DNA of 32,933 bases, taken from a virus. The position numbers and the translations under genes were made by a program. The notes under the pieces were generated by a model. That model worked only from the letters and a program-made list of their open reading frames with translations. It was not told the DNA's origin and ran no database searches. The stretch is from positions 1-32,933 of the IMG/VR virus record IMGVR_UViG_3300048838_000358; one strand, 5' to 3'. Below, in pieces: positions 24,049 through 32,172 of the stretch (the stretch's first letter is position 1; each line of letters begins with the position of its first letter).

Positions 24049-24853
24049 GTTTTTGTTTCCTCCTTAGATTTTTGATTTTTTTTTGATATAAGTCCATAAA
24101 AAAAGAACCGTTTTCAGGTTCTTGATTTTGTTCAGTTTTTATTTTATTTTGAGGTTCTTCTTGCTTAACTTCAGTGTTTTTCAGTTCTTTTTCTTTAAAT
24201 TCATTAAACTTTAAAATGAATTCTTCTAAACTTTTACTTGCATTGTTCTGAATTGCCAACCGACTGAATATGAATTCATTTTTTACTTCACCCTCATTTT
24301 CTTCATATAACATTTCGTCAGCAAATCCCTCTGCCATAGCTGTTTTTGCACTCATCCAAGTTTCTTGGTCCATCATTTCTGATATTTTATTTCGAGGCTT
24401 TTTGGTTTTAATAGCATAAGCATTAATTATTGTATTTTTTACTTCATCTAAAACATTTGCTGCATGTCTCATGTCTTTTGCTTCTCCTGCAAAAGCTCCC
24501 CATGGATTATGTATCATCATAATGCTTGTTGGTGACATATAAATCTTATCTCCTGCCATTGCAATCACAGATGCAGCACTAGCAGCGTAACCATCTATTT
24601 TTACTGTAACTTGTCCTTTATGCTCTTTCAAGCTTGTATAAATTGAACTAGCTGCGTATACATCACCACCAGTACTATTTATATACAAAGTAATATTTTT
24701 CCCTTTGTACTTTTCCAACTCTTTTCGAAATCCATTTGGCGTTGTTGTTTCTCCACCAAATAACCATGACCAAAAATCTTCTTCCATAGCAATTTCGCCA
24801 TCAATTCGAAGAGATATTTCTTCGTCTTTCTCAATAAAATTCCAAAAACTCAT
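24041..24853 (-). CDS. Prohead protease, ClpP/S14 type
   Basis: 270 aa. Cuts the scaffold part of the capsid protein during head maturation. Catalytic residues by ClpP pattern: Ser92 in GYAASAAS, His115 in MMIHNPWG, Asp162 in MDQETW. The core ends near residue 190; a Lys/Glu/Gln-rich tail to 270 is probably a disordered extension or scaffold piece. Start overlaps the portal stop by ATGA. The serine-type core is strong evidence. Confidence 0.9.
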   Translation of the reverse strand: MSFWNFIEKDEEISLRIDGEIAMEEDFWSWLFGGETTTPNGFRKELEKYKGKNITLYINSTGGDVYAASSIYTSLKEHKGQVTVKIDGYAASAASVIAMAGDKIYMSPTSIMMIHNPWGAFAGEAKDMRHAANVLDEVKNTIINAYAIKTKKPRNKISEMMDQETWMSAKTAMAEGFADEMLYEENEGEVKNEFIFSRLAIQNNASKSLEEFILKFNEFKEKELKNTEVKQEEPQNKIKTEQNQEPENGSFFMDLYQKKIKNLRRKQKHV

Positions 24854-26118
24854 CCTTTTATTTCGCCTCCTTTCGCTAAAGTATTAAAGTAATCTTCTGT
24901 TAAAGCTTTTATTTTGTCACCAGCTTTTCCAGCTTCAATCATGTTTGATGGTTGTAAATAGATATCTCCATTAGGTATGCTATTCCAGTTTTCAAGCTTT
25001 CTAATGTCATTTACAGATAGCCAGCCCCATTGCCTTCCCGTTGCATAAGCAGTTGCCCTGCTCGCTGCATCTCCACGCAACAAACCACTCATATTGTATT
25101 CAAGGAAATATCCTGCTTTTCTCTCTTCTTGAGTTAATAGCTGTTGATTTTGGCAGGCTTCGAACCGTTTTGCCCATGGAAGCATTGTATACATAACAAA
25201 TTCAAGTGATTGATGCTCGATATTATTATTTGTGCTTCTCGAAAGGTCTTGTAAAAGATGCAACGGAACCCTATAAATTCTTGCAATGTCCTCGATTGAA
25301 AATCTTTTTGACTCAATCAACTGAGCATCAACTGGCTTTATTGTAAGTGGAATTGCTTCTCCACCTTCTTCAAGCAACATTGGCTTTCCAGCGTTTTTTA
25401 AACCGGAATAGTTTTTAGTTAAATCTTTTTTAAGTCTTTGATAAGCTTCATCTCCAAGTGCTCCCGGAAATTTAAATATCAAACTAGGATTTGCACCGTT
25501 TCGATAAAGGTTTTCCCCAAACAGTTCATAACTTTTCCCAAGTCTTATTGCTGATGCAGTATATTCCAAAGGTGACAATCCAATAATCCCATCATACGAA
25601 AGTCCAGCAACGTGATATACTTGGTCACGCCTTAATATTTTTTCTTTCGACCCTTGTCTGATTGTATATATTAGCTTGTTTGTATCTTTATTTCTCGATA
25701 TATGTACTTGTTCATGTCGATATGGATACAATCCAACAACTTCTCCAAATTTGTTTAAAAGTTTTTCTGAAACCGAATTACCTCCAAGGTTCAAAGAGGT
25801 CATACATGCTTCATCATATGCAAATTGAGACATTTCTTCGTTTGGAGCATTGTGCAAAATATCAAATATTCTCAAATCATTAACTGGTTCGCGTTCTCCC
25901 TTTGGTTTTTTACGATGTAAAACAATAGGCATACATGCTTTTGTCTCAGATAAAACACGATTGCATCCAAATACTGCACTGTATTTCATAGCAATTTCGC
26001 TTTCCATTTGCCCAGGAGAATCATATTGAGACACATCTTCGCCGCTTAAAAAATTCTTAATGTAGTCGTTTACATGATTTTTAACTAATCCAAAAGCTGC
26101 TTTTTGTATAAAGTTCAA
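24850..26118 (-). CDS. Portal protein, HK97 type
   Basis: 422 aa; TTG start supported by GGAGGTGAAAAC. Forms the dodecameric portal through which DNA enters and leaves the head. Typical segments are AVFGCNRVLSETKA (residues 49-62), YRNGANPSLIFKFPG, and IARIYRVPLHLLQDLSRSTNNNIEHQ. Ends with an overlap to the protease gene. Length normal. Confidence 0.9.
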   Translation of the reverse strand: MNFIQKAAFGLVKNHVNDYIKNFLSGEDVSQYDSPGQMESEIAMKYSAVFGCNRVLSETKACMPIVLHRKKPKGEREPVNDLRIFDILHNAPNEEMSQFAYDEACMTSLNLGGNSVSEKLLNKFGEVVGLYPYRHEQVHISRNKDTNKLIYTIRQGSKEKILRRDQVYHVAGLSYDGIIGLSPLEYTASAIRLGKSYELFGENLYRNGANPSLIFKFPGALGDEAYQRLKKDLTKNYSGLKNAGKPMLLEEGGEAIPLTIKPVDAQLIESKRFSIEDIARIYRVPLHLLQDLSRSTNNNIEHQSLEFVMYTMLPWAKRFEACQNQQLLTQEERKAGYFLEYNMSGLLRGDAASRATAYATGRQWGWLSVNDIRKLENWNSIPNGDIYLQPSNMIEAGKAGDKIKALTEDYFNTLAKGGEIKG

Positions 26119-26130
26119 GTTTTCACCTCC

Positions 26131-27681
26131 TCATAGGCTTCTCATTCCCCTTTGTTCATAAACCGATGTAACAGTTGCTCCTAGTTGTACCGCTACAGCC
26201 ATAGCAATAATCCCTGCTACAGCTATGTCAATTCGTTCTTTTGATTTATTTTTCATAGGTTTTATATTTCCATTTCCATCAACTGCAATATTTGTATTAC
26301 CAAAGCACCATCTTGCAGCTGGATTTTCTTCATGCGTTAATTTTCCTATTTTCATAAGTCTTTCTTGCTCTTTCATTGCGGGAGAAAGATTTGCCATGTT
26401 TTGAGGTACTTGATAAAGTTTTACCCCTGATTTTTCTAATCTTTGAGTTAACATTTGTGAATTCCAAGGGTCCGTTCCTAACATTTCAAGATTATATTGT
26501 TGATTTACTGCAAGGATTCTGGCTTCTACAAATTCATAGTCCACTGCATTCCCTGGAGTAACATGTAAATGTTTTGAATTAACCCATTTATCATAAGGAG
26601 CACCATCTTTTATAATTCTTTCTTTCATACTTTCTTCAGGAATCCAAGCCTCATAAATAAACCGCCAATCAGGAATTCCTTCCTGTGGCGGAAATAGTAA
26701 AGCCAATGCTGTTAAGTCAGTTGTACTTGATAAATCTAAACCTGCGTAACATTTTTTTCCTATAAGTTCTGAATGATTCCATTTTCCAGTTGTATTATCC
26801 CACAATGTAAGTTGTAGCCACCCTACTTGCTTTGTTGATACCCATTGATTTAATCTTAACCAACGAAATAATTTTTCTTTTGCTGAGTCATTTCTTGCTC
26901 CAATAGCCTCTTGTCTAACTTTATCTATTTCTATTGTAACTCCTAATGATGGATTTGCATTGTACCATATTTTTTCATCAAAAATATCGCAATCATCTGG
27001 AGCATTAAACATTTTTACATACCAATATGGATCAACATGTTCTCCATCTTTTACTTTTCTAGCATATTCATGTTGTTCCCAACCAACCGAATGTCGATCA
27101 GGATCATCTCCTGCTGTTGTAATTACCCACCATAATGGTTCTTTTCTTGCAGCTCCTGCTCCAAACGTCATTACATCCCATAAATTTCTGTTTGGTTGAG
27201 CATGTAGCTCGTCAAAAATAACTACAGTTGGATTTATTCCATGCTTTGTATAAGCTTCAGCTGATAATACTTTTAAAAATGTTCCAGTTTGCTTATTTAT
27301 AATTGTTTTTTTACTATCAACAATTTTAAATAAACTTTGAAGTTCTTCATCTTGCTCAATCATTGATACTGCACAATTATAAGATAACGCAGCTTGTTCT
27401 TTATCAGCAGCACAACAATAAATTTGCCCACCATGTGGGTCCATTGTTAAATGATACAATCCTAATGCAGCAATTAAAGTTGTTTTTCCATTTTTCTTTG
27501 GTATTTCAAGGTATGCATATTGGTATTGTCTTGTACCCTTTTTAGTTGCACTTCCATAAACATCCCAAATTATATCATGCTGCCAATTTTGTAATACAAG
27601 AGGTTTCCCATAAAAATCATCTGTTAAATGCAAAAGCTGTACAAATTCAATTACTTCAAGAGCTCTTTTTTTATCATGCAT
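26131..27681 (-). CDS. terL: Terminase large subunit
   Basis: 516 aa from ATG 27681; an in-frame GTG at 27687 is less well spaced to AAAGGG. ATP-driven motor and nuclease that packages DNA. ATPase: Walker A PKKNGKTT (61-68), Walker B VVIFDELH with Asp157/Glu158. Nuclease part starts near Asp316 (AGLDLSSTTDL) with further acidic residues around TDPWNS and ERIDIAVAG. Overlaps the small subunit by 8 bases. Fits the HK97-like, cos-type terminase group; that subgroup call is inference. Confidence 0.95.
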   Translation of the reverse strand: MHDKKRALEVIEFVQLLHLTDDFYGKPLVLQNWQHDIIWDVYGSATKKGTRQYQYAYLEIPKKNGKTTLIAALGLYHLTMDPHGGQIYCCAADKEQAALSYNCAVSMIEQDEELQSLFKIVDSKKTIINKQTGTFLKVLSAEAYTKHGINPTVVIFDELHAQPNRNLWDVMTFGAGAARKEPLWWVITTAGDDPDRHSVGWEQHEYARKVKDGEHVDPYWYVKMFNAPDDCDIFDEKIWYNANPSLGVTIEIDKVRQEAIGARNDSAKEKLFRWLRLNQWVSTKQVGWLQLTLWDNTTGKWNHSELIGKKCYAGLDLSSTTDLTALALLFPPQEGIPDWRFIYEAWIPEESMKERIIKDGAPYDKWVNSKHLHVTPGNAVDYEFVEARILAVNQQYNLEMLGTDPWNSQMLTQRLEKSGVKLYQVPQNMANLSPAMKEQERLMKIGKLTHEENPAARWCFGNTNIAVDGNGNIKPMKNKSKERIDIAVAGIIAMAVAVQLGATVTSVYEQRGMRSL

Positions 27682-28219
27682 CTGCACCAGCCCTTTGTTT
27701 TAACATTTTAGCCATAGCTGATTCTTTTTTTGGTTGCTCTTTTTTAGGGATAGACCTTAAAGCAGATTGTATTGTCATAATATTCTCTTTCGAAATATCA
27801 AGTTCCATTTTCCTTTTGGCCATAATATTTTTATCAATGGCCATATATTTTGCTTGTAAATCACTTTTTCGATCTAAATAATTTAAAATATCAATTTGAT
27901 TTGATTCTTTAAGCATTTCAAGCTGTTTTATTTCATCAGGTATTGATTTTTTCATTTCTTCATATTCGTTCGTTTCTGCTTTTAATTTACAAAGAATATT
28001 TACCATATTGCTATATAAATCATCATCCATTTTAATATTTCTTAATAATTTTTTTAACCTCATAAACTCTTTATGTGCTATAAAATTATTTTTGACTTCA
28101 TCGTTTTCTTTTAGTGATACTCCTGTTAATAATTCAGCTTCAGCCTTTGCCCTTTCTTCCTTTTCGCCTTTTGTTCGGTGTCCCTTAACAAGAGACAATG
28201 GCTTTGTTGGTCTACCCAT
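27674..28219 (-). CDS. terS: Terminase small subunit
   Basis: 181 aa; AGGAGGTG before the ATG. Recognises the packaging site and guides the large subunit. N-terminus GRPTKPLSLVKGHRTKGEKEERAK is typical of P27-type small terminases; the middle is helical (AEYMRLKKLLRN-like helices); the basic end (KRKMELD..KKEQPKKES) is also usual. Lies just after a GC-richer spacer, which could be the cos site. Confidence 0.85.
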   Translation of the reverse strand: MGRPTKPLSLVKGHRTKGEKEERAKAEAELLTGVSLKENDEVKNNFIAHKEFMRLKKLLRNIKMDDDLYSNMVNILCKLKAETNEYEEMKKSIPDEIKQLEMLKESNQIDILNYLDRKSDLQAKYMAIDKNIMAKRKMELDISKENIMTIQSALRSIPKKEQPKKESAMAKMLKQRAGADA

Positions 28220-28265
28220 TCGGGTTCACCTCCTAAAAATTTCTATAGTTTTGGGAGAAAATTTT

Positions 28266-28327
28266 GTGCGTGACTAGACACTCGGTCGTGGTTGTAAAGG
28301 TTGGAAGGATTTATACCCCCCTACCCC
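28266..28327. other. GC-rich spacer, candidate cos packaging site
   Basis: A block markedly richer in G and C than the surrounding DNA (with CTCGGTCGTG and runs of C) lies in the 117-bp gap between the 69-aa gene and terS, next to an HNH gene. Cos-packaging phages with HNH terminase partners have cos close to terS. No overhang or nick site can be assigned from sequence. Confidence 0.3.
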
Positions 28328-28336
28328 ATACATTTA

Positions 28337-28546
28337 TTAGTTATGTAAACCTTTTATTGTATTTTCAAACTCTATTTTTCTTGTTTCGGTTTCAATTTCT
28401 AATTCACTTGTAAATATATCTATTTTTAAAGTTGGAACGTTGTTTACTGATGCACTAAAGTCAACACTAGACAATCCATCTACTTCAACATCATCAATAT
28501 AAAGTTTTGTTTTGTTATCTTTAATTACAATCTTAACTTTATTCAA
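28337..28546 (-). CDS. Hypothetical protein, 69 aa
   Basis: TTG start with AGGTGG 8 bases upstream. A small protein of alternating strands (MNKVKIVIKDNKTKLYIDDVEVDG), acidic toward the C-terminus. A beta-hairpin fold is likely. Located just before the terminase genes; no known function. Confidence 0.45.
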   Translation of the reverse strand: MNKVKIVIKDNKTKLYIDDVEVDGLSSVDFSASVNNVPTLKIDIFTSELEIETETRKIEFENTIKGLHN

Positions 28547-28574
28547 TTAATACACCACCTATTTGATTTTAACC

Positions 28575-28775
28575 TTACCATAACTTCCCTTCACTACATA
28601 CTTTGCCTTGATAAATCCATACATTATTTTGTTTTAATGTTTCTTCATGAAATGAAATTCCAGAATTTAATAATGACTGTATAGCTTTTTTCTTTGCTTC
28701 TACTATTTCATCATTATTGCCTATTGATGGTTTGCATTTTGGCATTGGCCTTAATATTTTATTTAAAGAAATCAC
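28575..28775 (-). CDS. Hypothetical protein, 66 aa
   Basis: GTG start after GGAGGATG. Ends VWIYQGKVCSEGKLW; N-terminal part contains MPKCKP and a helix (EIVEAKKKAIQSLLNSG). Six bases separate it from the HNH gene. Small phage proteins of this kind are common beside HNH/terminase genes; function unknown. Confidence 0.45.
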   Translation of the reverse strand: MISLNKILRPMPKCKPSIGNNDEIVEAKKKAIQSLLNSGISFHEETLKQNNVWIYQGKVCSEGKLW

Positions 28776-28781
28776 TTATTA

Positions 28782-29159
28782 TCATCCTCCAAACGGCTTT
28801 ACATCACCTTTAATAGACGTATGTCCTTTAACAGAGTTACAATGTATACATGCTGCTTGATGGTTTGACTTATCCCAAAACAATGGGTCACTTGGTCCAG
28901 TCGGTGGAACTATATGGTCAGTGCATTCAGCTAAGTTTGTGCATCCATTCAACTGCAGCTTGCAAAATATATTATCAGGATGCTTTATAAACATATCGCT
29001 ATATTTACGCCACTTCCAGTTGTAACCCCTATCATGGCTACTTCCCCTACGTTTATCAGCTTCTTTCTGTGTTTGCTTCTTATGCTTGTCACATCGTCCA
29101 AGTGTAACCAATTCATTACATCCTGGATAACTACACATTTTTCTTGCTCTTGTTGCCAT
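28782..29159 (-). CDS. HNH endonuclease of the packaging module
   Basis: 125 aa from ATG 29159; an in-frame GTG at 29168 has its ribosome site overlapping. First zinc knuckle: Cys9, Cys14, Cys23, His26. HNH: Cys66/Cys73, DHIV (Asp81, His82), NHQAACIHCN (Asn99, His100, Cys104, Cys107, Asn108). HNH proteins next to terS/terL in cos phages assist the large terminase in specific DNA cutting. Order HNH-(two small genes)-terS-terL here fits that. Confidence 0.9.
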   Translation of the reverse strand: MATRARKMCSYPGCNELVTLGRCDKHKKQTQKEADKRRGSSHDRGYNWKWRKYSDMFIKHPDNIFCKLQLNGCTNLAECTDHIVPPTGPSDPLFWDKSNHQAACIHCNSVKGHTSIKGDVKPFGG

Positions 29160-29171
29160 CTTATACACCTT

Positions 29172-29288
29172 TTACTTTCGAGTTGGATATATACAAATTG
29201 TTTTTTTGCATTGTTTATATAAAGCACTCCAATGTTTGCACTCTGTATATTTTCTAGGAGTTTCAATCCATTTGATTACTTTACTCAT
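29172..29288 (-). CDS. Small Cys-containing protein, 38 aa
   Basis: Start ATG 29288 follows a GAGG site. The peptide is basic with three Cys (C17, C26, C31) and several aromatics (IKWIETPRKYTECKHWSALYKQC). It lies between the terminator at 29347 and the HNH gene, so it would be the first gene of the transcript after that terminator. Unknown function, possibly metal-binding. Confidence 0.4.
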   Translation of the reverse strand: MSKVIKWIETPRKYTECKHWSALYKQCKKTICIYPTRK

Positions 29289-29346
29289 ATTATCCTCATG
29301 TTGAAATTTATATATTTTTATAGAATTTATAATTGAATTGAAATTG

Positions 29347-29380
29347 AAAAAAGCTACTACAAGTAAGTAATAGCTTTTTT
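29347..29380 (-). terminator. Terminator hairpin after the late regulator gene
   Basis: Arms AAAAAAGCTA(C)TAC and GTA(A)TAGCTTTTTT, one mismatch, 6-base loop. Reading leftward it ends in a T-run, just past the regulator gene (29428-29886). The structural genes therefore probably have a separate promoter in the AT-rich 29289-29346 stretch, where I cannot assign clear boxes. Confidence 0.6.
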
Positions 29381-29427
29381 AGAACATATGTGACTGCCTA
29401 TTTATTTTCCCTGACATTAACATCGTA

Positions 29428-29886
29428 TCACAACTTTTCTGCAAAAGCGTGCAAACTTTTATATTTTTCTTGCATTTTTACAATAGCATTTTTTTGAATT
29501 GTATAGCATGACCTGAGGCTAAAGTGCATTTTTTTTGATATTTTATCCATTGTTGTTTTTTCAAAATATCTATATGTAATCATCCTTCGCTCTTCTACGT
29601 TCAATATTTCAAATAGTTTTTCGGTTTCTTCTTTTTGGATAATAGCTTTATTTATATTAAATGCAATATCTTTTATTTTTTCGTCATAATTATCTAAAAG
29701 TTTTTGAACACATAAATAAGTTGAATCATTTGTTCCACCACCACCAGATGAATGTTGTAATTTCATAGCTTTTAAATTTGTTTCGGTTTCTATCTTGTTT
29801 TGCAGTAAATCATTTAGATCATAGTTAAGTCTTTGTATATTTCCAGCAATATTTTGATAATCATGTAACATATGTAATATATCCAA
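29428..29886 (-). CDS. Sigma-70 region 4-like late transcription regulator
   Basis: 152 aa; TTG start at 29886 chosen because AAAGGGG lies 9 bases before it, while the next ATG (29871) has no site. The C-terminal third ERRMITYRYFEKTTMDKISKKMHFSLRSCYTIQKNAI has the sigma region 4 pattern: a helix ending the first half, a turn and a recognition helix. ArpU/RinA-like proteins in Firmicute phages activate late genes. Central Gly tract (SSGGGGTND) and long helices precede it. It sits at the head of the structural operon. Confidence 0.65.
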   Translation of the reverse strand: MDILHMLHDYQNIAGNIQRLNYDLNDLLQNKIETETNLKAMKLQHSSGGGGTNDSTYLCVQKLLDNYDEKIKDIAFNINKAIIQKEETEKLFEILNVEERRMITYRYFEKTTMDKISKKMHFSLRSCYTIQKNAIVKMQEKYKSLHAFAEKL

Positions 29887-29890
29887 GGCT

Positions 29891-30067
29891 TTATTCCCCT
29901 TTTTTATTTGATTCTAACTGATACTCCAATATAGTTCTTTCTACCAACTCTTTTGCTTCCTGCTCGTTTTTATTTGAATAGCCCTTAACAGAGCTAACCA
30001 ATGATTTAATCGAATGCCCTTTTTTGAATTGAGATATCCATCCTTTGTCTTCTACATCAAATGCCAC
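29891..30067 (-). CDS. Hypothetical protein, 58 aa
   Basis: GTG start 5 bases after AGGAGG, one base after the stop of the SANT-repeat gene; its end overlaps the ribosome site of the regulator. A charged helical protein (VEDKGWISQFKKGHSIKSL...EQEAKELVERTILEYQ). The short overlap and spacing suggest coupled translation in one operon. Function unknown. Confidence 0.5.
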   Translation of the reverse strand: MAFDVEDKGWISQFKKGHSIKSLVSSVKGYSNKNEQEAKELVERTILEYQLESNKKGE

Positions 30068-30068
30068 G

Positions 30069-30824
30069 TTATCCTCCTGATGCTAATCTTCCAGCTTTTA
30101 TTTCTCTTATTATTTTTGACCGTATAGATATTCCAGACCTATTTTTTAATTCTAACGCTATAACATCAGGCTTGTATCCTTTTTTATATAAGTCAAATAT
30201 CTTTTTTTCTTCTTCTTCGGTCCAACTTTTAACATTTGACCTTATTGGCCGTATTTTTAATTTTAATATTATCATACGTTGGTTTATAGAGAGTTCAGTT
30301 CTTCCCATTCTTTGTGAAATATCTCTATACGATGCTTTTGTATTTAATAGCGATTTTAATAAGTTATCTTCCTCATTTGACCAGCTTTTATTTTTAAACC
30401 TTGAATATAATACATCTGCTTTTCGTTTTTCTTTTACCCATTTTGGTTCTTCTCCAACAATACCTTCCTCAAACTTACTAAAATCAATGATAGCTTTATT
30501 GTTTTCTGCCCATTTCCAAAAATCTTTTATATAAATTACTCTAACTTTACTTTTTACAACCTTTTTAGTCCTGACTGGAAACCCTTTGCCCTCTACCCAA
30601 TTTTTAAAATACGAAGAATTATTTTTTGACCCAATTTCTTTTAAAAATTGACGTACCGTTATGTATTCTCCTGCTTCTAAATATTTACCTAAGTTAATTT
30701 CACTGGCTTTTTTAGTTATAGAATTTAAGGACCTATTTAATTTTTTGCATATAGTTGTTTTAGGTATTCCTCCCCAGCTTTGTTCTAAATAATCTATATC
30801 CTCATTCGTCCATCGTCTAAACAT
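30069..30824 (-). CDS. Protein with three SANT/Myb-like helix-turn-helix units
   Basis: 251 aa; AGGGGGT before the ATG. Three similar units start with R/K-x-W-x-E: RRWTNEDIDYLEQSW...SITKKASEI (3-45), KSWSNEEDNLLKSLL...INQRMIILK (146-189) and KSWTEEEEKKIFDLYKKG...IRSKIIREI (199-242). Each ends in a helix with S-I-x-x-R/K, as in Myb/SANT DNA-binding repeats. A spacer domain (50-125) with Trp and Lys lies between the first two. Multi-unit homeodomain-like phage proteins usually bind DNA; role in late control or packaging is a guess. Confidence 0.6.
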   Translation of the reverse strand: MFRRWTNEDIDYLEQSWGGIPKTTICKKLNRSLNSITKKASEINLGKYLEAGEYITVRQFLKEIGSKNNSSYFKNWVEGKGFPVRTKKVVKSKVRVIYIKDFWKWAENNKAIIDFSKFEEGIVGEEPKWVKEKRKADVLYSRFKNKSWSNEEDNLLKSLLNTKASYRDISQRMGRTELSINQRMIILKLKIRPIRSNVKSWTEEEEKKIFDLYKKGYKPDVIALELKNRSGISIRSKIIREIKAGRLASGG

Positions 30825-30835
30825 CTTATAACCCC

Positions 30836-31141
30836 CTACATTGCCAACAAAGACATTTGCTCATATTTTACTTTTGTTACTGCAGTAGAAGAAATTCTTT
30901 TAACTTCCACATGCTCCGTAACATCCCTAATGTTTCCCCTTAGTTCTTGTGTTGCTTTAATCCCTTTATTTTCGAATGCCTTTGCAACTTTTTTGCATGT
31001 ACTACTTTTTAATAATCTATAGTCATAATTGGCTATCCCGTAAGTGTTTTCCCCTATTGTTATAATTACTCGTGAGTTGGCCGGATTCGGATCGTATTCG
31101 TCAGGTTCCTTCCAGCTTCTAAGTTTTTTCGATATTGGCAT
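30836..31141 (-). CDS. Hypothetical phage protein, 101 aa
   Basis: The opening (KLRSWKEPDEYDPNP) is followed by an alpha/beta fold. The start lies 76 bases inside the preceding gene and has a weak ribosome site, so translation is probably coupled. A small protein of uncertain function in the right arm, followed by the SANT-repeat gene. Confidence 0.5.
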   Translation of the reverse strand: MPISKKLRSWKEPDEYDPNPANSRVIITIGENTYGIANYDYRLLKSSTCKKVAKAFENKGIKATQELRGNIRDVTEHVEVKRISSTAVTKVKYEQMSLLAM

Positions 31142-31227
31142 CCTTGATAAAATTCTTTACCAACGTGAATGCATCCACCAAGGTCAGAACACTTTTGATA
31201 ACTTGAACAACACCCGAATACTTCCAT
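31066..31227 (-). CDS. Cys-rich phage protein, 53 aa
   Basis: ATG preceded by GGGGGG at good spacing. The first 31 residues have five Cys (FGCCSSYQKCSDLGGCIHVGK...GCQYRKNLEAG), like Cys-rich small proteins of many Firmicute phages that probably bind zinc. Its 3' part overlaps the next gene by 76 bases in another frame, and its 5' part overlaps the previous gene by 44 bases. The family resemblance is from memory. Confidence 0.55.
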   Translation of the reverse strand: MEVFGCCSSYQKCSDLGGCIHVGKEFYQGCQYRKNLEAGRNLTNTIRIRPTHE

Positions 31228-31360
31228 CCTTAATCCCCCCTCTTAAGCCTATCCCATATTTCTTCAAAACTCTATATTGTCTATCAGAAACAAAAGTCTG
31301 TTCCCCTAATTTATTTATTAAATATTTTACAGTTTCTGCTAACTCTTCTTTGTCACTCAT
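31184..31360 (-). CDS. Hypothetical protein, 58 aa
   Basis: ATG after AGGAG, 7 bases spacing. Helical N-terminus (SDKEELAETVKYLINKLGEQ) and a basic beta end (SIRVLFKLSKVF). The end overlaps the Cys-rich gene by 44 bases. Located between the recombinase and the Cys-rich gene; function unknown, perhaps a small DNA-binding protein. Confidence 0.45.
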   Translation of the reverse strand: MSDKEELAETVKYLINKLGEQTFVSDRQYRVLKKYGIGLRGGIKDGSIRVLFKLSKVF

Positions 31361-31375
31361 TTTATTACTCCTAAC

Positions 31376-32137
31376 TTAAAACTTTAAATTCCTCATTTTT
31401 TTATCTTTAATATCTTGAGTAATTCCAATATATCTTCGAGTTATTGACTCAGAAGAATGATTGAATATATCCATCAATGTTGCAATATCTTTAAATTGTT
31501 GGTAAAAGTGGTATCCAAATGTTTTTCTGAGCGTATGAGTACCAACCTCATCGATACCACAATCTTTTGCTATTTCTCTTAATATTTGATAAGCCCTAAT
31601 TCTTGTTATAGGCTTTTCACCTTTTCTAGATTTCAAAAGATACTCTTCTTCACTTTTTCCATTTGTGTACCAGGCTAATTCTCTTTTAAGAATTGGAATT
31701 ATTAATATGCGCTTTTCTTTTCCGGTCTTTTTTTCAATTAACTTTAAATGCTCTTTCTTAACATCTTTTACTTTCAATAATCTAATGTCTGATATTCTCA
31801 ATCCTGTGTAAATTCCTATAACAAACATCATGTAATTTCGATCTGATTTTCCCTTTAGTTTTTGTTTTATCTCATCTAACTTCTCTGGTTCCCGAATTGG
31901 TTGAACTAATTTCATGCGGAGGACCTCCAATTTATTTAGCTTTACACATTTCTGACCTTGATGTGCACACTCTTTGCATTTTGCATCTATGCACATCACG
32001 TCATATATATAACAATATGTCTTTTTGCCATTGAGCAAACCTTCTTCACTCATCCATCCAGTTATTGCACAACCAGATTGCATAGCATAAACACAAGCAA
32101 AAAATTTACATTTTGAATTGTTATTTTCTTTTTCCAT
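31376..32137 (-). CDS. Cys-rich domain fused to a tyrosine recombinase, with an internal start
   Basis: 253 aa; GGAGG precedes ATG 32137. Residues 1-70 carry eight Cys (10, 15, 23, 42, 49, 54, 57, 64), a likely zinc unit. From Met75 a compact tyrosine recombinase catalytic domain follows: Arg114 (TGLRISD), Lys near 137, His201/Arg204 (HTLRKTF), His227 and Tyr236 (RRYIGI). No usual N-terminal core-binding domain is seen. Met75 (31915) has its own GGAGG 8 bases upstream, so two products are likely: full length and a 179-aa recombinase. Similar ~180-aa recombinases occur as lone genes near phage late regulators. Not the usual integrase of 350+ aa. Confidence 0.8.
   Translation of the reverse strand: MEKENNNSKCKFFACVYAMQSGCAITGWMSEEGLLNGKKTYCYIYDVMCIDAKCKECAHQGQKCVKLNKLEVLRMKLVQPIREPEKLDEIKQKLKGKSDRNYMMFVIGIYTGLRISDIRLLKVKDVKKEHLKLIEKKTGKEKRILIIPILKRELAWYTNGKSEEEYLLKSRKGEKPITRIRAYQILREIAKDCGIDEVGTHTLRKTFGYHFYQQFKDIATLMDIFNHSSESITRRYIGITQDIKDKKMRNLKF
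31915..31928 (-). promoter_or_regulatory. Internal ribosome binding site for the short recombinase
   Basis: GGAGG at 31928-31924 (leftward) is followed 8 bases later by an in-frame ATG at 31915, at the exact border between the Cys-rich part and the recombinase domain. The GGAGG-T-CCTCC sequence is an inverted repeat and could lower initiation by pairing. Confidence 0.55.
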
Positions 32138-32172
32138 GCTGCACGCCTCCGATTTAACATATCTTCTATTCT

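Noticed and set aside
28985-29266. A 93-codon leftward frame overlapping the HNH gene
   Set aside because: It overlaps the clear HNH gene in another frame. Its upstream part is better explained by the 38-aa gene 29172-29288 with a proper RBS.
31376-32137. Recombinase as phage integrase with att site in the window
   Set aside because: Too short, no core-binding domain, and placed in the late/right arm; no att-like tRNA end is present.
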